Origin: Ceratopteris richardii
Lineage: Eukaryota; Streptophyta; Polypodiopsida; Polypodiales; Pteridaceae
Length of the DNA stretch: 64,000 bases
Reading direction: 5' to 3'
Assembly: GCA_020310875.1 (NCBI GenBank)
Contig: CM035441.1
Span: forward strand, 85,528,277-85,592,276
Below are positions 45,714 through 56,399 of the stretch, piece after piece. Every line of letters begins with the position of its first letter. Positions within the stretch are counted from its first letter, which is position 1. The position numbers were made by a program, and so were the translations under genes. The notes under the pieces are model-generated. The model saw only the letters and a list, made by a program, of their open reading frames with translations. It was not told where the DNA came from and did not search any database.

Positions 45714-45943
45714 TGTTGATATATTTAGGTAGTGATGTGTGTGAACACTCTAGGACCGCCGGGGCACTTTTTTCCCTCTTTAGGAGGTTTTTTTCCCCCG
45801 GCTTGTATATACGCCGATTGCCCTAATGGGCTACTTATCTTTGTACATTCTCTAGTAATACATTCAGTCTTGTGTGTTGTGCTCCAAGCTTCTTCTTCTT
45901 CCTTGTGCTGTTCGCGTGCTTCCGCAGACGTCTAACTCCAACA
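45714..45943 (+). repeat. 3' LTR of element A
   Basis: 230 bp, one difference from the 5' LTR, followed by the target duplication GAGAA. Confidence 0.97.
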
Positions 45944-46740
45944 GAGAAGTCTAAATCTTATAGGCTTCTAAAAGATGAAGTTATCACATTAAAATGTCAC
46001 AATATCAAGGTTGTAGAAGGAAATTGGTTAGGATATGAGTTCTACGAAGGTGCATGGGTGTACATACAACCCTCTAGTGTTGGTCTTCATCATGTAAAAG
46101 ATCGTGGAACCTTGGATCTTCATTGGAAAGGGAAACTATTGGGCTTCAAAAAGCTAAAAAATGATGAAACAATTGCCATTGTACAACATGTTTTTACAAT
46201 GTCAAGCATGAAATTGGAAAACTCAAACAAAATGAGATATCCTATCAATTGTAAGTATTACTCATTGACTCTTGTTCTAAATTCCTAATATACCTTATTA
46301 AGATGTGTATTTTTTTTTTGTAGACATATTTCCTTCTACCTTGGTGGAGGAGCAACCACTTCATAGTCTTACATGTACTTTCCAAGCATTGCATGCAGAT
46401 TTTGGATCACTAGTCTTTCCACAAGCCTGTCCTGCTCAGTTTTTACTTGAGAGTTTTCTTTTACACACATACATATGTTGTACCCTCTTCATCAAATGAT
46501 TTTGGTAGGTTAGAGATGATTAGGTAGATTCTCTTTTCAAGCTCAAGTGGCCACAAATTGATATATGGACCTTGACATCTTTGAAGCAAAAGATGATGAT
46601 GGACATACATAACTCTTTGAAATTCACAAGAGCTTCTAGATCTGTAGGATTGCATTGGTTTGTTCTTATTCATTGTTTTGTACATCTATTTCAAATATTC
46701 ACAATTCTAGAGACTTCAACAATTTCATGTTAAAATATAT

Positions 46741-47340
46741 CACATATGAGCAGGTGGAGGGCTTACTAGGTGAAAATGGGGACTTGTAGAAGGATACACC
46801 AAAGGAGATAGATACCTTTGTAAAATTGGTGCAACACACATAGGATTTTGATATTTGAAACACCATACTTCATTGTACATTAGATTCTATTATGATCGTT
46901 GGATGTGTAAACTTGGTGAATGGATACCATTACAAAGTTCTAAGGGTTTTTTAATTTCATTTAAAATTAAGATAAATCTGCCCAACAATGACATTAGGGC
47001 AAAAAACGGCCGAAAAGGGGATATTTGCTAATGAGAGATTAAGGAAATTGACAAATATATTCTTTCCACGTGTACAAGAATATAACATTGCTATCTCTTT
47101 TAACTGTATGAAAAAATTCTCTTTTTAATACAATATTCTCTAAAAGCGCCGCTAAAGTGATGAAGAGTCTTGTATTCAGTGTACAATTTTTTGATTTGAT
47201 GCAAAAAAAGTTATTTTGGCACACTACACAAAGCATATTCTCAAAGTTCAAAGAAGGAATTGATTTTTGAAGATACGAAATATTTTTGGGTTCACAAAAT
47301 TTCATGATCATTCAGCGACAGGGTTTACATCAAATCAAAA
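46741..47340. other. Spacer between the two host-like gene copies
   Basis: No coding region recognised. It contains TTCCACGTGTACAA near 47065, a near copy of the G-box sequence in front of copy 2. Confidence 0.5.
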
Positions 47341-47345
47341 GTTTC

Positions 47346-47378
47346 CACGTGTACAAAGCCTTTTTCTCTATAAATACT
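47346..47378 (+). promoter_or_regulatory. G-box and TATA box of host-like gene copy 2
   Basis: CACGTG at 47346-47351 (a G-box, bound by plant bZIP and bHLH factors) and CTATAAATACTG at about 47369-47380. The ATG at 47437 is about 65 bases after the TATA box, leaving a 5' UTR of roughly 30-40 bases with CTTCTTCTTC. The same TTTCCACGTGTACAA string occurs about 280 bp upstream. Confidence 0.6.
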
Positions 47379-47436
47379 GCCAAAATTTGTGAACGTCGGT
47401 TTCTCGCTTTGAGCATTCTTCTTCTTCTAAGTTCAA

Positions 47437-48678
47437 ATGGCTTCTTCTTCTCGTCGTCCTTCCGATCGTGTAACCTCATGTGAGGTTTACAACAGAAGAG
47501 AGGATTCCTTGTGGAAACCTCTTTTTGTGAAAGTAAATGAATGGGTGACTATGCTTCCTAGCTATAGAGGTGCCCATAAAGTCAAGCGTGCCAAAAGATA
47601 CAACACAAGAAACCACTGGAAGGGATGTATTTTGAGTTTCAAATTGAAGATATGCGGTTGGTTTGCACGAGTACAACATGTGTACACCGCTAAGGATCTT
47701 GTTCTAGAAAATCATCTGCAATTCCCTTCGTACTGTAAGTGAAGTTTTACAATGCTCTTCTATCATTCCAGTTGTTTTTGTATAACAAAACATATGTTTT
47801 TGTACTGCAGATATCTTTCCTTCCAATATTGTGGAATGGCAACCTGTTGAATGTTGAACAGGAACATTCAGAGTTCTTCATAACGAATGTACAGAACTCA
47901 TGTATGCAGACAAATCTATTCAATTTTTCAATAGCATAGAGTTATTTGTCCATTATGCAGATTATCAAGTGCCATCAGGGAGGAGATCTTATGGAAATCT
48001 TATACATGTACCTGGTCCTTGCATCTCTTCATCAGATTGAGATGCTCCTGATCATTCAACAATTTCACGTTTTCTATGCAAAATGAAATTTGACATCCGA
48101 AAGGCAATATCAGCAGGCCAATTTTCGAGAAGGATAAAGATTCAATGGTTTTTGCCTATTCATGTCTTTGTAGCATGCTTTAAAAACATGTTATGACAGA
48201 AAACAAAAACAATGTGGTTGAATATGAGAGTCTCTATTTCAGAGATTGATGATGTTTTAGGTTGGGAATGGGATAGCAAGGAAGTTCAAAAGCTAGGTGA
48301 AATTATTTTATGTAAAGTTAGTCCCAACTCTCTTTCAATCTCATATCAGATATGTCGACAATCTCTGGTTTTAGGATATGATTGTAGAAGGTGGAAAAAA
48401 AGCTTGGACTTTGGATAGCCTTGGACTCAGAGGAGAGCTGTTTAGAATTTGAGTTAGAAGTATTGATTCATCCAGATTTTCAATCAAGGAAAATAATTGT
48501 CACTGCAAATTGGAATCTCAGAAATGTAAGGGAGCTCCTAGAATACCTTGATGAGGTACCATCACAGTGTAGATTCTCAATTGATGATGCAATAGTTAAC
48601 ATTAGATCAGGGAAATCATTATCTTGCATAACTTGCCTGCCACCAAGGGTGATTAAGTTCCAAACCTTAAGATTGTAA
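47437..48678 (+). pseudogene. Unrecognised host-like gene, copy 2
   Basis: Exon 1 is 47437-47734 (MASSSRRPSDRVTSCEVYNR; then HWKGCILSFKLKICGWFARV and QHVYTAKDLVLEN), with donor GTAAGT. The 76-bp intron ends TACTGCAG at 47810. Exon 2 starts YIFPSNIVEWQPVE. The phase-1 intron position matches copy 1. A TGA at 47855-47857 interrupts exon 2, yet similarity to copy 1 continues after it (TGTFRVLHN versus CTFQALHA). Further homologous stretches follow near 48085-48180 (RRIKIQWFLPIHVFVACF) and unmatched frames at 48212-48418 and 48391-48678 (GWEWDSKEVQKLGEIILCKV; KLGLWIALDSEESCLEFELE). These are joined across a run of seven A (48394-48400) in different frames. Either a decayed gene or a gene with more introns than I resolve. 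The promoter looks intact. Confidence 0.5.
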
Positions 48679-48689
48679 AAAGTTAACCC

Positions 48690-49523
48690 TTGACATTCTT
48701 ACATAATGTATCTCCCTCTTATAGAAGCTTCTATTGATACTTCCATTGAACTTTCTTTGCAGGATGGTGACAAAGAATGTGTGTTAAATTATGAATTTTA
48801 AATGTCTATATTCATATTGAATTTTTTAATTTAATTTCAAGATTTTGATGAGGTTCCTATTGTACAATGATAAGAATATAAACCAAGACATTCTTAGATA
48901 TTTTTTAGGTCCTATATTTCATATTTCCATTGATTTTTATTTGCAAGAGTGAATTGATGACTTCAATTATTCCCCTTCATCTAAACTCATATTGGCATTT
49001 TTTTGTTTAATCTTAACATTCTGATGAGGTTCCAGCTAAGAAATAGTTATACAAGAACTTGCATAAGTAAATTCTAGATGAACAAGAGATCTAGAATTCA
49101 ATATCTAGTTTCAATTAAATTATTTGAGTCTATCAAAAGTGCACATTAGTTTCAATTAAATTATTTGATTCTATCCATCTTTTCTAACCTCAAGTTATGC
49201 AAGAGAAAGTATCATGGTGCACATAACAAGTGATATTAGAGAGGGTGGAGAACCTGGTGCAAATTCCAATCCAAGGTTTGATATTTCAGAAAATGAAGAG
49301 CATGACTTAAGTCATAAAACAGAGGAGACGAGATTAGAGAAGACGACCGATTCAAGCGACTAGTGTAATCTGAACTTGTCGGATCGCCCTTATCGCTTAG
49401 ATCGGTCGTGTTAGCAAACTACTGGGAGAGACTTCAAAAAGTGACTTTGCGTAAAGGTTTGACTCATGACAATAAAAACAACTTGCAACAGCTCATCTCA
49501 TGCAAGGTTTCTTAAAGGGGATG
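48690..49523. other. Intergenic, nothing recognised
   Basis: AT-rich. The last bases (TTCTTAAAGGGGATG) resemble a polypurine tract directly before the next LTR. Confidence 0.5.
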
Positions 49524-50572
49524 TGTTGAGCCCATAAAAGTCATAATGGTCAAAGTCAACCGTAGTCAAAGTCAACCATAGTCAAAGCCAAAAGGTCAAA
49601 GTCAAATGGGTCAAAGTCAACAAAGTCAAGGTCAAAGTCAACTAGTGCAAAGTCAAAGTGCTAAGATGCAGGTGTCAAATTGCACAGGTAGTGCACAATT
49701 AATTGTCCACAAAGGGTAAAATTGGAGAAAGTGGGTTGCAGGTTGCAGAGGTATTTTCTCTAATTTCCCTAAGGTTCAAAGTGTTTTTAAAGTGTTTTGG
49801 AAGGTTCAGGTGAACCCTCTCTTATGTGCAAAAGTGAAGAGTTAAAAGGAAAATGTGAAGGTATGTGAAGCGGCAGCGTACTCAGAAGTGGAAGTATGGC
49901 CCCCCAATTAAAATTTTTGGTTTTAGTCTAAAGTCACTACAAGACAAAATAGGGAGTCGTTGGCTGCCACTTGTGAAGACAATCTTGGGACATCAAAGTG
50001 AGCACCAAGATACTCTTGCAGTTAGGAGCGTACGTGAATTGACACACTCAAATCAAGGCATGGACTATTCTTGGACTATTCTAAGTGCAAGCAAGAGTGA
50101 GCATAGTCTAAGTGGAGCAAGAGAGAGAAGTGCAAGAGACACACAGTGTGCCACGCAGAGAAGTGAAGTGCAAGGTGTGCATGAAGAGTGACCAAGGAAG
50201 TGTGCAGAGGAGTGCTAAGCTTGTCCCCCAAGGATCCCAAGGTCTTACTGAAGTGTGCGCGCGCCGACAGAAGGTATCCATCCCTCCCCCTTAGTGGAAG
50301 CTTGGTGCAAGGTGTGCACAAGAGCAGGCTTGTAGAAGGTGGAGGTTTGGTGCAGAGGAGGCCGGCAGCAACAAGTCCTTTGGGTATTTGGTATTTGTAA
50401 TTGAGCACTCTGTGGGATTTTGCACAGAAGCATTGGTTGTATTGTGCTTCAACCTTGTAATTGTCTTACTGTAATCAATCGATAGAGGCTTCCAGTGCGT
50501 ATTTTCTCTTCTGGTCTTCCCCTTTTCTCCTACAAACACTCAAATCCCTTCTTGTCTAAGAATCCCCCAACA
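49524..50572 (+). repeat. LTR of element G
   Basis: 1049 bp with inverted ends TGTTG/CAACA (TGTTGAGCCC to TCCCCCAACA). A priming site follows. No second copy lies in the window. Confidence 0.8.
49549..49656 (-). promoter_or_regulatory. Array of 13 W-box cores in the LTR of element G
   Basis: GTCAA occurs 13 times in 108 bp, each preceded by A or G, so the minus strand carries 13 TTGAC(T/C) W-boxes. W-boxes bind WRKY factors. The array begins 25 bases into the LTR, in its U3 region. Confidence 0.8.
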
Positions 50573-50577
50573 AAATT

Positions 50578-50593
50578 TGGCACGCCCGGTGGG
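50578..50593 (+). other. Primer binding site of element G
   Basis: TGGCACGCCCGGTGGG, preceded by AAATT, is the wording commonly found after LTRs of plant gypsy elements. I did not assign the tRNA. Confidence 0.7.
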
Positions 50594-50733
50594 ACTTCCA
50601 GGAGATTTGAGCATAGGAGAAGATATATTGCAGTTGGAGAAGCAATATTCAAGTGTCGACAGTACTAATTCAGTGGACTAAGAGGTACATATTCTTATCA
50701 ATTAACTCATACTAAGAGGACTATGAACAGCCC

Positions 50734-51600
50734 ATGACCGCAACCCGGTCCCAAACATTGAGGGTCACCTGCAAGCAAACAAGAAGGAGGGCTGTTAGAA
50801 GATCATCTAGTCCACTTTCATCAACTTCATCAGTAAGGAGCATGGCTGGTCAGGTAGACTTGGAAACCTTACTATCAAGATTGAATATAAAATTTCCTTC
50901 TTTCAAAGGCCTAGCTCAAGAGGATCCTGACGAGCATATTAGGAGGTTTTTGGCACTATGCAAAACTAGAGGCTTAATGGGTAGGGAGGATGCCTAGGAT
51001 AATGATCTATTTGATTATCTTTTTCATCGACCAATCAGAAGGCAATGATCTCTGCTATGATGTAGTGGAGTGAGGACTTTATGCAAATTTTGATTATGTA
51101 GTTCACAAATACCACTCACAGTATGATTCTGATCATGCCTCATCCATTAGTCACTTGAGTGGTCACAAAGAGCAAAAGACTTCCCCTACAAATCATGTTT
51201 CAAGGAGTAACAAGGTCAAGAAGGAGGAGAGTTCTACATCTTATCCCAATCAATGAAAATACACTCAACAATGACATATGGCTCAATCCCAATAGTAGAG
51301 GCATATATATGCCCCACATACACATTAGTACCATACCCCAATAGTCAGGCTAATGTGGGTAGTACCTAAGGCACTCATGATAACACTGAACAATCATGTT
51401 CAAATTTGGGTTCATAAGATCTAATTTTCTTTGCCAACTAAAGATGATGAAAATGCATTTGAACCTAAGAAATATAGCAAGGCTCCATCAAGAAGGCCAA
51501 ACAATAGAGACAACCTTGACATCAAAGGGACAAAGGAAAGACAAAAATTCACTATGTAGAGAAGCCTTTGCAATACATGTCCATATGGGCTCCTAAGCCC
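50734..51600 (+). pseudogene. gag: gypsy gag remnant, element G
   Basis: Opens with a basic Ser/Arg-rich stretch (MTATRSQTLRVTCKQTRRRA). The capsid start follows (NIKFPSFKGLAQEDPDEHIR, RFLALCKTRG), the arrangement of the retrotransposon Gag domain. A TAG at 50995-50997 ends the frame; downstream pieces are Pro/Asn/Gln-rich and shifted. Confidence 0.65.
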
Positions 51601-52169
51601 TAGATACATTTTTTTGATGAATTCAAATATATTTGGAGGCCTAAGAAACCAATTCCTCAAGTGCACAAGAATATCACCTCTAAGATCTCTTTCAAGCAAC
51701 ACAAAGCTCCTCTACCAACCAAACGAATTTGGATCCTCAAATCCCAAATTATGTATAATAAGGAGCTAGATACCTTTGTAAGCCCAAAATCCAAGTGACC
51801 AAAGGCTTCCAACATGACTCAATGACCCAAACCACCCTAACACATGGTGGATCCTATGTGAAAATAGATTCTTTGGTGGCAACCTAATGTCAAATGACCC
51901 TTTGTGTTACAATGCAACAAGTCCTCTATGACAAATTCTCCAGTATGTGTTGTGAAGCCACAATCATTAATATTGATAGCCAACATTCTAGAATGCACAT
52001 TGGAAAGAGATTTTTTCTCATTTATGAGTTCATTTAACTAGAGCAAAGACCAACCTCTCTGTGCAAGAACCATGTGCTAATTGCATGTCCTTGTCTCTTG
52101 CACACATTCTTAGATCTCTCACACTTAAATTATGCATCCACAACTTACATGAGACACTAATGTGACATC
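51601..52169. other. Unassigned, possibly further decayed element G
   Basis: Broken frames without named motifs. Confidence 0.4.
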
Positions 52170-52545
52170 TGTAGAGAGTACACACATGAAGAAAAATGAA
52201 AAGAAGATTGTACTCACAAAAGGAAGAGTGTGAGACACTAGTAGACGAATAAATGGGTAAACTCACATGGATTAGAAATGAGCTTTCCAAGAGCATGAAG
52301 TAGGCTCCTCAAGCTTCTAACCAAGTACAAATGGGGGGAGAGGCCCTCCTTATATAGATTTGGGAGGGGCTCTCCAAAGTAAATCTCATGTGGGATAATT
52401 CCCCTTAAAAAAGAACGAAGAGAATGGTAGAAGCAAATGGCAAGGTACCCAAATACAAAAGGATATAATATAAAATGGAAACGGAATGAAATAGAAATAA
52501 ATTGACTCCAAGATACAAAAGGGAGATGCACTCTCATATTCTTAA
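52170..52545 (-). repeat. 3' LTR of element H
   Basis: Matches 56014-56399 along its length (GTAGAGAGTACACAC, GGTAAACTCACATGGATTAG and GGAGGGGCTCTCCAAAG-type blocks). The outer end has decayed (TTCTTAAAA in place of TTCTCAACA). Confidence 0.85.
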
Positions 52546-53400
52546 AAGCTCCTATGCAACTCCATTTTGTAGAGTATGGAGGCTGCTAGGGTATGAGAGA
52601 AAGGTCCACCAAGAATGTATCAATAGCAACACGAGCACCAAATAGGAAGTCTCCATGCAAAAATCCATAGCCACCGAGTGGTATCGACCATGTAGGATTG
52701 CCAGGTACTCCATAAAATGTCCATCAGATGGATCAAGCGGATGCTCCATAGGTACACCACCAATGAGGTACAAGAATGGAACAAGATCTCACTAGACGAG
52801 ATCACCTTCATGCAAGATAGAGAGGATGACTCCATGTGGTATGTGGGAACCTCCGAAACTTTGACAATATCCACCATTAGATGTGTATCACCAAGAAGTA
52901 GGACCTATAAAAATGAAATATAAAGCATGAAATCATAATCACATGGTAGTACATATGTATGTTTTACTGCTCCATGGAGTGTACAAAGTCCTTATGTGTG
53001 TCGATAGGACCATGAAAGCCCCTCTGAACCGAGAAGCTCGCTCAAAAAAATATCTAATTGAGTGATAAATCCAAGTAGATGCAAGAGTATCCTATGGAAA
53101 AGGAAGAGATGCTTAACTCCATGTATGGAACACTACATGCTCAAAATGTTATTGTACACGAGCTAAGTGGACCCTTGAAGATAGGAATGGAAAATGATGA
53201 GTCATTGATCCTATAGTAATTCCCAACTTAAGCTGAGGGGAAATGTAAACCTTTGATGGTATGATAGGAGGTGTAGCTACTTGAGGTATAAGCTGAGATG
53301 ATATCTCTAATTCCTCATGCTCCAAAATTGTACCATGATCTAGAAAGTCATGTACAAAGAGAGCATGTTCCACAGTGTGACTTTCCAAAACTGGAATGGT
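52546..53400 (-). other. Element H interior, unassigned
   Basis: Minus-strand frames without RT motifs, one of 79 codons at 53149-53388. This is where RT and RNase H would be expected. Confidence 0.4.
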
Positions 53401-53449
53401 CTCCCTCTGAAGCCAAAATGGGAGGATCTAGATCCTGATATGAATTGAA

Positions 53450-54600
53450 AAGGGATGAATACTTAGAGTATTCATCAAAGGTGTAGTCTTTGATTACTAT
53501 AACTGAGTGAATCTTTGGGTCATAGAGTTTGTATGCCTTAGGTCAATCACCATAACTGATGAAAATGTACTGCTTAGGCCAATCATCATCATGGCCTTGC
53601 ACATAGGCATCACTACCAAAGACGTGGAAATATCTCACACTTAGCTTCTTCTGAAAGTAAGCCTCAAATGATGTTTGGTTCTTCAAGACATTTGAGAACC
53701 CTCTGTCAAGAATATGCATTGGTGTCTATACTGCTTCACCCAAAAAATTTAGTGGAAGTTGCTTTTGACTAAGCATAACCTTGGCCATCTGGATCACACT
53801 TGGAACCTTCTGTAAACTTGGAAAGTCTTCTTGAATTGTTTGTGTCCACTCCTTGAACTTGGAAAGGGCATCCTCTTTATGCTTTAGCGAATAAACCCAA
53901 ATGTACCTAGTGAAGTCATCTACTATCAGAACGAAGTAAATTTACCCACTTAGAGAAGGTGTATGCATAGGTCCAAAAATATCTGCATGGACTAATGCTA
54001 AGGGTTTAAATGCATAAATGGATGCATCCATTGTAAAAGGGGTAGACGTATGCTTAGCACATGCTTGGCAACTCAGTTCCACTTGTGAGATCTTGGTTAG
54101 ACCCTTGAAAAGATGACTTGAAGAGATCTTAGCTAAGCAAGAGGTATGTCCAAATCTGCAATGTCATAAGCTGAGAATTGAATCTTTGGCCATAAAACTT
54201 GAAAGCTTATAGAAACCTTGTCTTCAAATCCTTGAGCTATGAGTTCCTTGGATTCGCGATCGATGACTTGAACTTTATTGTGATGGAATTGCACTCTCAT
54301 GTTGCACTTTGTAATGGCCTTCACTAAGAGAAGGCTCTTAAAAAGGCTTGGTACATATAGAACATCTTTGGGTGACTTGGTCTCACCTTCTGAGTTTATG
54401 ACTTGAACTTTGCCTCTTTCGTGGATCTCAATGCATTTGTTATCTCCAAGAAAAACTTGAACTCTGTGCTCTTGAAACTCATGAAAATTATCTTTGTCAT
54501 TGCACATGTGTAATGAGGCCCCACTGTCAAAAATCCATTCTTTGCTAGGATTGGATGTGACAAGTGCCTTGTGTCCAGTTGTGAGAAAGAGATCTTCACT
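53450..54600 (-). pseudogene. pol: copia protease and integrase remnant, element H
   Basis: On the minus strand: protease WIFDSGASLHMCN near 54500-54540. The following region has DVLYVPSLFKSLLLVKAITK (54133-54507). The pre-integrase and integrase start region is rich in stops. The integrase C-terminal part near 53600 has FHVFGSDAYVQGHDDDWPKQ and DPKIHSVIVIKDYTFDEYS. Stops and shifts throughout. Confidence 0.75.
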
Positions 54601-54649
54601 TGTCTAGTGAGAGTGAAATTTGAGCTTTGGAGAAAACTTAGACTTATAC

Positions 54650-55200
54650 TTGATCTTCCTTTTGAAGCAATACTTTTCGATGTGTCCAGGCTTGCGATAA
54701 AAATTGCAAGTCCTTTTCTTTAGACACGAGTGCCTTTTTGAACTTTGTTCTTGTTGAAAGTAGCTTTGGCCTTCATGGTTATTTCTTGTGTTGCTTGGGT
54801 CTTTTTTCTAGAGCCATGGAGAAGCAGCAACCTTCTAACTTCTTCCCAAGTGAGTTCTTGACCTTAGTTATAAAGCGTGGTTAAAAAAGTCTCATAAGAT
54901 CTAGGAAGCTTGTCGAGCAGTCTCATGGCCATGTCTTCACTTGGAATCTTTTGTCCACAAAGTGCTACCTTGTGTTGATAATCTTCAAATTGGGCTATCA
55001 CCTTTATGATGGTATCTTGAGGATGAATAGTGAGATTGTGAAATTTGGCCTCTAAAGCACAAATCTTAGAAGATGTTTTATCTTCATATAGATTTGCTAG
55101 ACTATCCCAATCTTCTTTTGAAGTTTTACATGTAGTGATGTAACCCCTTGTCAATTCATCACATGCAGTGTAGTGCATAAGGGGAGCTAGAACCTGGCAT
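54650..55200 (-). pseudogene. gag: copia gag remnant, element H
   Basis: The UBN2-type Gag is at 54864-55178 (MHYTACDELTRGYITTCKTS, then LLDKLPRSYETFLTTLYN). The zinc knuckle near 54679-54720 reads CNFYRKPGHIEKYC, with Tyr in place of the second Cys. A shift separates the two. Confidence 0.8.
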
Positions 55201-56001
55201 CATGCCATGCAAGAGGTATTGCAATGGATAGTCTTTGTGCACCACCGTTTGCCTTGCTTTTGTGATTTGTAGAGAGTGAATGATACAAAACTATGTAATA
55301 GCATAGTTGTATGCTTGCCTCTTGTGCTTGCCTGGTCCTTGTTACCCTACTGAACAAAAATGGCAAATCCTCTATGTGAAATCCATTTTATATCATTTGT
55401 GCTATGAAAGCACAATGAAAGCAAGTGTTTATGAACACCTTAAGCCTTCAAAACACCAAAAACACCATAAATAAAGTGTTTATGAACACATCCAGATATT
55501 AGAGATCTAATAGGAACTTCTAATAGTGATTCGTCAGAATGTCACGAAATGGACACACAATAACCACACAGAAAGGCTTTATGTGCATGATAACGGGAAA
55601 TGGCATAAGTGATAAAATCAAGAAGCTGTTGATGACATAAGTGAGGAAATCAAGAAGCTATCACAACATGCGACTAAGGACCTACTTCTTGCAATGTGCC
55701 GACAAGAGGAGATGGAGCAACCCAATAGTGTTGATAGAAACTTTAAAATAGATGAGATTACCTATCAATTCTTCAAAATAAACCATTACAACGACCACTA
55801 ATCACCAAATACCAACAAGAGCAAGGGTGGGAAGGAGGGAAATTATGGGCAAAGGGTGTACAAAATGAGGAAGAAGAAGGGTGGGAGTGTGGACAAATAG
55901 GCAAGACAAAATGCAAAAGAGTATTAAGTGATGGCAAAAGGCTTCTCCAAATGGGAGGAGAGCAACATCACCAAACTCAAGCACCACCACCACCACCTAG
56001 T
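55201..56001 (-). other. Element H leader and gag N-terminal region, decayed
   Basis: Between priming site and recognisable gag. Open frames here carry no clear motif. Confidence 0.45.
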
Positions 56002-56013
56002 GCTCTGATACCA
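56002..56013 (-). other. Primer binding site of element H
   Basis: The minus strand reads TGGTATCAGAGC directly after the LTR end (initiator tRNA-Met type). Confidence 0.9.
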
Positions 56014-56399
56014 TGTAGAGAGTACACACACGGAAGAAAAATGAAAAGAAGAGTATACTCACAAAACAAAGAGTGTGAGAGACTCAAAGTCAGTAGACCA
56101 GGAAATGGGTAAACTCACATGGATTAGAAATGAGCTTGCCAAGAGCATGGAGTAGGCTCCCCAAGCTTCTAACCAAGTACAAATGGAGGGAGAGGCTCTC
56201 CTTATATACATTTGGGAGGGGCTCTCCAAAGCACATCTCATGTGGGATAATTCCCGTTAAAGGAGAATGAATACAATGGTAGAAGCACATGGCAAGCTAT
56301 CCAAATACAAAAGGATATAATATAAAATGGAAATGGAATAGAATAGAAATAGAGTGACTCTAAGATACAAAAGGGCAATGCACTCTCATATTCTCAACA
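56014..56399 (-). repeat. 5' LTR of element H
   Basis: 386 bp; the minus strand starts TGTTGAGAATATGAGAGTGC and ends CTCTACA. TATATAAGGAG near 56200 (minus) is a likely TATA box. Upstream on the minus strand lies GTGGAGGGGGATAT, a polypurine tract. Confidence 0.88.

Larger units (their letters stand above)
40789..45943 (+). mobile_element. Ty1/copia element A, near-complete and recent
   Basis: 5155 bp with two 230-bp LTRs that differ at one position (CTTCCTC versus CTTCTTC), the 5-bp target duplication GAGAA (40784-40788 and 45944-45948), a priming site, polypurine tract and one long gag-pol frame with a single in-frame stop. It is the youngest element here. It inserted eight bases into a host-like coding region. 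Three other pieces of the family occur (1-2591, 56692-57068). Confidence 0.97.
40781..46740 (+). pseudogene. Unrecognised host-like gene, copy 1, split by copia element A
   Basis: The ATG is at 40781 and the exon resumes at 45944 after element A (duplicated GAGAA), continuing EKSKSYRLLKDEVITLKCHN. Exon 1 ends at 46250 with a GTAAGT donor. A 73-bp intron ends in a T-run and TAG at 46323. Exon 2 reads YIFPSTLVEEQPLHSLT. A third homologous stretch (SLKFTRASRSVGLHWFVLIH) lies near 46612-46680 in a shifted frame. Intron position and phase are the same as in copy 2 (47437-48678). The conserved part has WKG, a VQHVxT stretch and the IFPSxxVExQP motif. I do not recognise the domain; a very distant BAH-like fold crossed my mind but is not supported. 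Exon 2 runs into a stop after 46490, so it may be decayed apart from the insertion. Confidence 0.6.
49524..51600 (+). mobile_element. Gypsy-type element G, 5' part
   Basis: An LTR, a priming site and a gag start are present. Beyond about 51000 the frames are broken, and no RT or integrase follows before element H begins at 52170. The 3' part is therefore missing or unrecognisable. Confidence 0.75.
52170..56399 (-). mobile_element. Ty1/copia element H, minus strand, RT and RNase H deleted
   Basis: Two related LTRs (52170 to about 52545 and 56014-56399) flank, reading right to left, a tRNA-Met priming site, gag, protease and integrase. Between about 52546 and 53140 no RT or RNase H is recognisable, nor is a polypurine tract next to the left LTR. 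The outer side of the right LTR, in contrast, carries a polypurine tract. Confidence 0.85.

Noticed and set aside
45732..45935. 67-residue protein encoded in the LTR (also at 40807-41010)
   Set aside because: The frame lies wholly inside the LTR and appears twice only because the LTR does; no sign of translation.
47437..47734. BAH-domain assignment for the host-like exon
   Set aside because: Only a loose impression from spacing of aromatic residues; no BAH signature residues could be matched with confidence.
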